Of a DNA stretch of 23,485 bases, positions 21,166-23,485 are shown one piece after another. The notes under the pieces are model-generated. The model was not told where the DNA came from. It saw only the letters and a list, made by a program, of their open reading frames with translations, and searched no databases. Both the position numbers and the translations under genes were made by a program. Within the stretch, counting starts at the first letter, position 1. Every line of letters begins with the position of its first letter. This stretch comes from Lentibacillus sp. Marseille-P4043 (GTDB taxonomy: Bacteria > Bacillota > Bacilli > Bacillales > Amphibacillaceae): the NCBI RefSeq assembly GCF_900258515.1, contig NZ_LT984884.1, positions 1,289,682 through 1,313,166 on the forward strand. The letters run 5' to 3'.

Positions 21166-22119
21166 ATGATTGATCAAACGTTTGAACAATTTTCAGATGA
21201 ACTGTGGATTACCGCAGTTCAAGTTGCAACCGTCTGGACAAATCCACAATCTACGAGGGAAATTGATTTACCAGGAATAGGCAATCCCACCAATATCGAT
21301 GAATGGATTGGACGGCAACATGTAACATCACTCTCGGCTTTATGTGATGAGAACCGTGTGCAATCACAATTGTTATATGGTGAACCGGTCATCGTAACAG
21401 AAGTAGCAGACGGCTGGGCACACGTGATCATCCCGACACAGCCATCGCATAAGGATGAACGCGGTTATCCTGGTTGGGTCCCAATCAAGCAATTGAAAAA
21501 AGTAGCGAAATCAGAGTGGAAGCGTTCGAAGGCAGCTGTTGTAACGGATAAGTTTGCCTGGCTTGAAACAGACGATGGGGAACGTTTCTTAAAAACAAGT
21601 TACCAGACACACTTGCCAGTAAAGAAAGAACACGCCGATCGAGTGGAAGTGATCACACCACACGGCCAATTATTTTTAAAAAAGAATGCAGTTACACTAT
21701 TCCCAACAACAGCTGGACTCAATAAGCAGGACGGGAGTGCAATCATTCAATCAGGTGAGCAATTCCTCGGTCTTGATTATTTCTGGGGTGGCATGAGCGC
21801 ATTTGGATACGATTGTTCTGGATTCAGCTATGCTATGCATAAGGCGAATGGCTACCAAATACCGCGTGATGCCGGGGATCAGGCCATGAATGGTAAGGAA
21901 ATTCAGGATGATCAACTACTGCCAGGCGACTTAATTTTCTTCGCATACCAAGAAGGAAAAGGCGCTCTTCATCATGTCGGCATCTACTATGGAAATGGTA
22001 AAATGCTCCACTCACCTAAAACGGGAAAACAAATCGAGATCATTGACCTTGAAGGAACTGTTTATGAAAAAGAGCGGTGTTTGGGGAGAAGATATTGGCA
22101 AGGGGCGGAGGAAACGTGA
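21166..22119 (+). CDS. ykfC: NlpC/P60 gamma-D-glutamyl-diamino acid endopeptidase, YkfC
   Basis: This cysteine peptidase cleaves between D-Glu and the diamino acid in murein peptides with a free N-terminal L-Ala. The chosen ATG 21166 follows AAAGGAG and gives 317 residues; the frame is open from 21112 without a ribosome binding site. Two SH3-like regions occupy about residues 15-180, and the NlpC/P60 domain occupies about 190-310. The catalytic residues are Cys217 (YDCSGF), His270 (LHHVGIYYG) and His282 (MLHSPKTGK), with spacing of 53 and 12 residues as in B. cereus YkfC. No signal peptide is visible, so a cytoplasmic enzyme acting on imported peptides is inferred. The stop overlaps the ykfD start. 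Confidence 0.92.
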   Translation: MIDQTFEQFSDELWITAVQVATVWTNPQSTREIDLPGIGNPTNIDEWIGRQHVTSLSALCDENRVQSQLLYGEPVIVTEVADGWAHVIIPTQPSHKDERGYPGWVPIKQLKKVAKSEWKRSKAAVVTDKFAWLETDDGERFLKTSYQTHLPVKKEHADRVEVITPHGQLFLKKNAVTLFPTTAGLNKQDGSAIIQSGEQFLGLDYFWGGMSAFGYDCSGFSYAMHKANGYQIPRDAGDQAMNGKEIQDDQLLPGDLIFFAYQEGKGALHHVGIYYGNGKMLHSPKTGKQIEIIDLEGTVYEKERCLGRRYWQGAEET

Positions 22120-23126
22120 TGCATGATAATAAACTATTACAAGTCAGTGGGTTAAAGAAATACTTTCAGGTCGGAAAAGGACAGATGTTACAAGCAGTTG
22201 ATGGCGTTAGTTTTTACGTTAATAAGGGGGAAACGTTCGGCCTTGTTGGGGAGTCAGGCTGTGGAAAGTCTACCATTGGACGCACAATAATGGGGCTTTA
22301 TGACAAAACAGATGGGGATGTCGTGTTTGGAGGACAAAACGTGCATGAACTTGATGGACAGAAAAGGTTTGAATTCTATCGCAGCATGCAAATGATTTTT
22401 CAAGACCCATATGCATCGTTAAATCCGCGCTCAACCGTACGTGAAGTGATCGCCGAACCAATGGAAGTCCATGGATTATTTTCCTCTAAGAAAAAACAGC
22501 TTGATCGTGTCTATGAGCTGTTGGAAGAGGTCGGACTAAATCGTGATCATGCCAATCGCTACCCACACGAATTCAGCGGGGGACAGCGGCAGCGAATTGG
22601 GATTGCACGTGCTCTGGCGTTAGATCCGGATTTTATCATTGCCGATGAGCCGATTTCAGCACTTGATGTATCAGTCCAAGCACAAGTTGTTAATTTATTA
22701 AAAAAACTACAAACCAATAAGGGTCTCACATTTTTATTCATCGCCCATGATTTATCCATGGTTAAACAAATATCTGATCGAATTGGTGTTATGTATTTAG
22801 GGAATCTGGTTGAATTAACGGAAAGCGAAGCACTGTATGAGAACCCACTGCACCCATATACACAGGCATTGTTATCGGCGATTCCCATTCCAGACCCAGA
22901 TATCGAGGAAAATCGCGAGCGCATCATCCTGGAAGGTGAATTGCCAAGTCCAATCAACCCACCAAGCGGCTGCGTCTTCCGCACACGCTGCCCAATGGCA
23001 ATGGAAATCTGCTCGACAAAAAAACCCGTATGGCAAGAAGTCGAGCAAAGCCATTATGTAGCTTGTCACCTGTATGATAAGACAATTGGAGATAAAACAC
23101 CGGTTAAAAAAGCACATACTGTTTAG
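22119..23126 (+). CDS. ykfD: Peptide ABC transporter second ATPase, YkfD/OppF type
   Basis: This is the second cytoplasmic ATPase of the importer, 335 residues. The ATG at 22119 overlaps the ykfC stop (TGATG) and follows GGCGGAGGAAA; a GTG at 22116 would add one residue. Walker [10 protein letters not shown] is at 44-52, the Q-loop is in [12 protein letters not shown], the signature FSGGQRQR is at 152-159, Walker B FIIADEP is at 172-178 and the H-loop histidine is His210. The C-terminal extension has the four-cysteine pattern ([15 protein letters not shown]). DppD is the likely partner in the ATPase heterodimer. A terminator follows within 6 bp. Confidence 0.93.
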   Translation: MHDNKLLQVSGLKKYFQVGKGQMLQAVDGVSFYVNKGETFGLVGESGCGKSTIGRTIMGLYDKTDGDVVFGGQNVHELDGQKRFEFYRSMQMIFQDPYASLNPRSTVREVIAEPMEVHGLFSSKKKQLDRVYELLEEVGLNRDHANRYPHEFSGGQRQRIGIARALALDPDFIIADEPISALDVSVQAQVVNLLKKLQTNKGLTFLFIAHDLSMVKQISDRIGVMYLGNLVELTESEALYENPLHPYTQALLSAIPIPDPDIEENRERIILEGELPSPINPPSGCVFRTRCPMAMEICSTKKPVWQEVEQSHYVACHLYDKTIGDKTPVKKAHTV

Positions 23127-23131
23127 CGGAT

Positions 23132-23164
23132 AAACTCTTTCGCGTGATTGCGGAGGAGTTTTGT
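23132..23164 (+). terminator. Terminator of the dpp/ykf cluster
   Basis: AAACTCTTTCGC at 23132-23143 pairs with GCGGAGGAGTTT at 23150-23161 over 12 bp, with G-U pairs, around a 6-base loop. A short T-run (TTTT, then GTGTTT) follows. It sits directly after the ykfD stop. Confidence 0.75.
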
Positions 23165-23203
23165 GTTTGGAGCGTGGAGGGGTGTCGGGGCCCAGGAGCG
23201 GGG

Positions 23204-23352
23204 AACATCAACCCGAGCGCAGAATTATCGGCGCGAGCGCGGGAATATCGTCTCGAAACGCGAAACATCAACCCGAAACGCGAAAACATCGGCCCGAGCG
23301 CAGAAACATCGACCCGAAACGCGAAACATCGACCCGAGCACGAGAACATCGA
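23204..23352. repeat. GC-rich tandem repeat array, family A, copy 3 (cut short)
   Basis: About eight diverged units begin 40 bp after the ykfD terminator. They carry AACATC (also ATTATC and AATATC), slots AACC, GGCG, GTCT, GGCC or GACC, and tails including AAACGCG. The last unit stops at AACATCGAT near 23353, where the sequence switches abruptly to AT-rich DNA with no repeat units. Confidence 0.92.
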
Positions 23353-23485
23353 TTAAGTCTATATAATTGTGTAAAAAGGATAAACAAAAAAGGTCATATT
23401 AATTCCTTATGATACAATGTTTTCAACCACGATAAACAAGGTAGGAGGAATTAATAATGACCCAGTTACAGTTTAACCTAGACTT
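23353..23485 (+). mobile_element. Probable left end of an insertion sequence (IS256-like), partial
   Basis: The repeat array ends inside a unit and AT-rich sequence takes over, containing ATTGTGTAAAAAGG, which resembles IS terminal inverted repeats. An extended -10, TGATACAAT at 23411-23418 (hexamer TACAAT at 23413-23418), and AGGAGG at 23443-23448 lead into a new reading frame. The right end lies outside the window, so the inverted repeat and the target duplication cannot be checked. The exact left border is uncertain by several bases. Confidence 0.45.
23457..23485 (+). CDS. 5' end of a probable transposase gene
   Basis: Only nine codons are in the window: ATG at 23457 after a strong AGGAGG, reading MTQLQFNLD. 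From memory, this start resembles IS256-family (Mutator-like) transposases of Bacillaceae. With so few residues the family is a guess supported mainly by the abrupt end of the repeat array just upstream. The existence of a gene is well supported by the ribosome binding site and the extended -10. Confidence 0.5.

Overview
The window looks like chromosomal DNA of a low-GC Bacillaceae, probably a halotolerant relative of Oceanobacillus, Virgibacillus or Lentibacillus. The genes are AT-rich with strong AGGAGG-type ribosome binding sites, GTG and TTG starts are common, and the order atpIBEFHAGDC - DUF1146 gene - ywmB - murAA is the Bacillus order. The genus is inferred from gene order and protein character. 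Every gene I accept is on the + strand.

Layout: (1) 1-479, a GC-rich tandem array of a 20-bp unit (family A). (2) 605-2797, a secreted Vpr-like subtilase. (3) 2851-3299, the atp promoter and leader region. (4) 3300-10415, a complete F1Fo ATP synthase operon, closed by a clear terminator and followed by a second structured element. (5) 10705-13661, a DUF1146 membrane gene, a gene-poor stretch with a palindromic intergenic element, ywmB behind a hairpin that covers its ribosome binding site, and murAA with a strong terminator. (6) 13757-14632, a second family A array. (7) 14660-23126, a dpp/ykf-type cluster: an extended -10 promoter overlapped by a CodY-box-like site, then dppB, dppC, dppD, dppE, a different GC-rich array (family B), ykfA, ykfC and ykfD. 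(8) 23204-23352, a third family A array that stops at what looks like the left end of an insertion sequence carrying the first codons of a transposase-like gene.

Functionally, the atp genes build the membrane ATP synthase and murAA makes the first committed peptidoglycan precursor. The dpp/ykf cluster should import murein-derived oligopeptides and trim them inside the cell: YkfA is an LD-carboxypeptidase and YkfC a gamma-D-glutamyl-diamino acid endopeptidase. Compared with Bacillus subtilis dppABCDE-ykfABCD, the D-aminopeptidase gene dppA and the epimerase gene ykfB are absent from their usual places.

The most unusual content is the repeat arrays. Four of them (three family A, one family B) occupy about 2.1 kb of a 23.5-kb window. 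They are much more GC-rich than the genes, lie only between genes, keep a period of about 20-21 bp, and are built as a constant block plus a mosaic of exchangeable variable blocks. I do not recognise either family as a named element.
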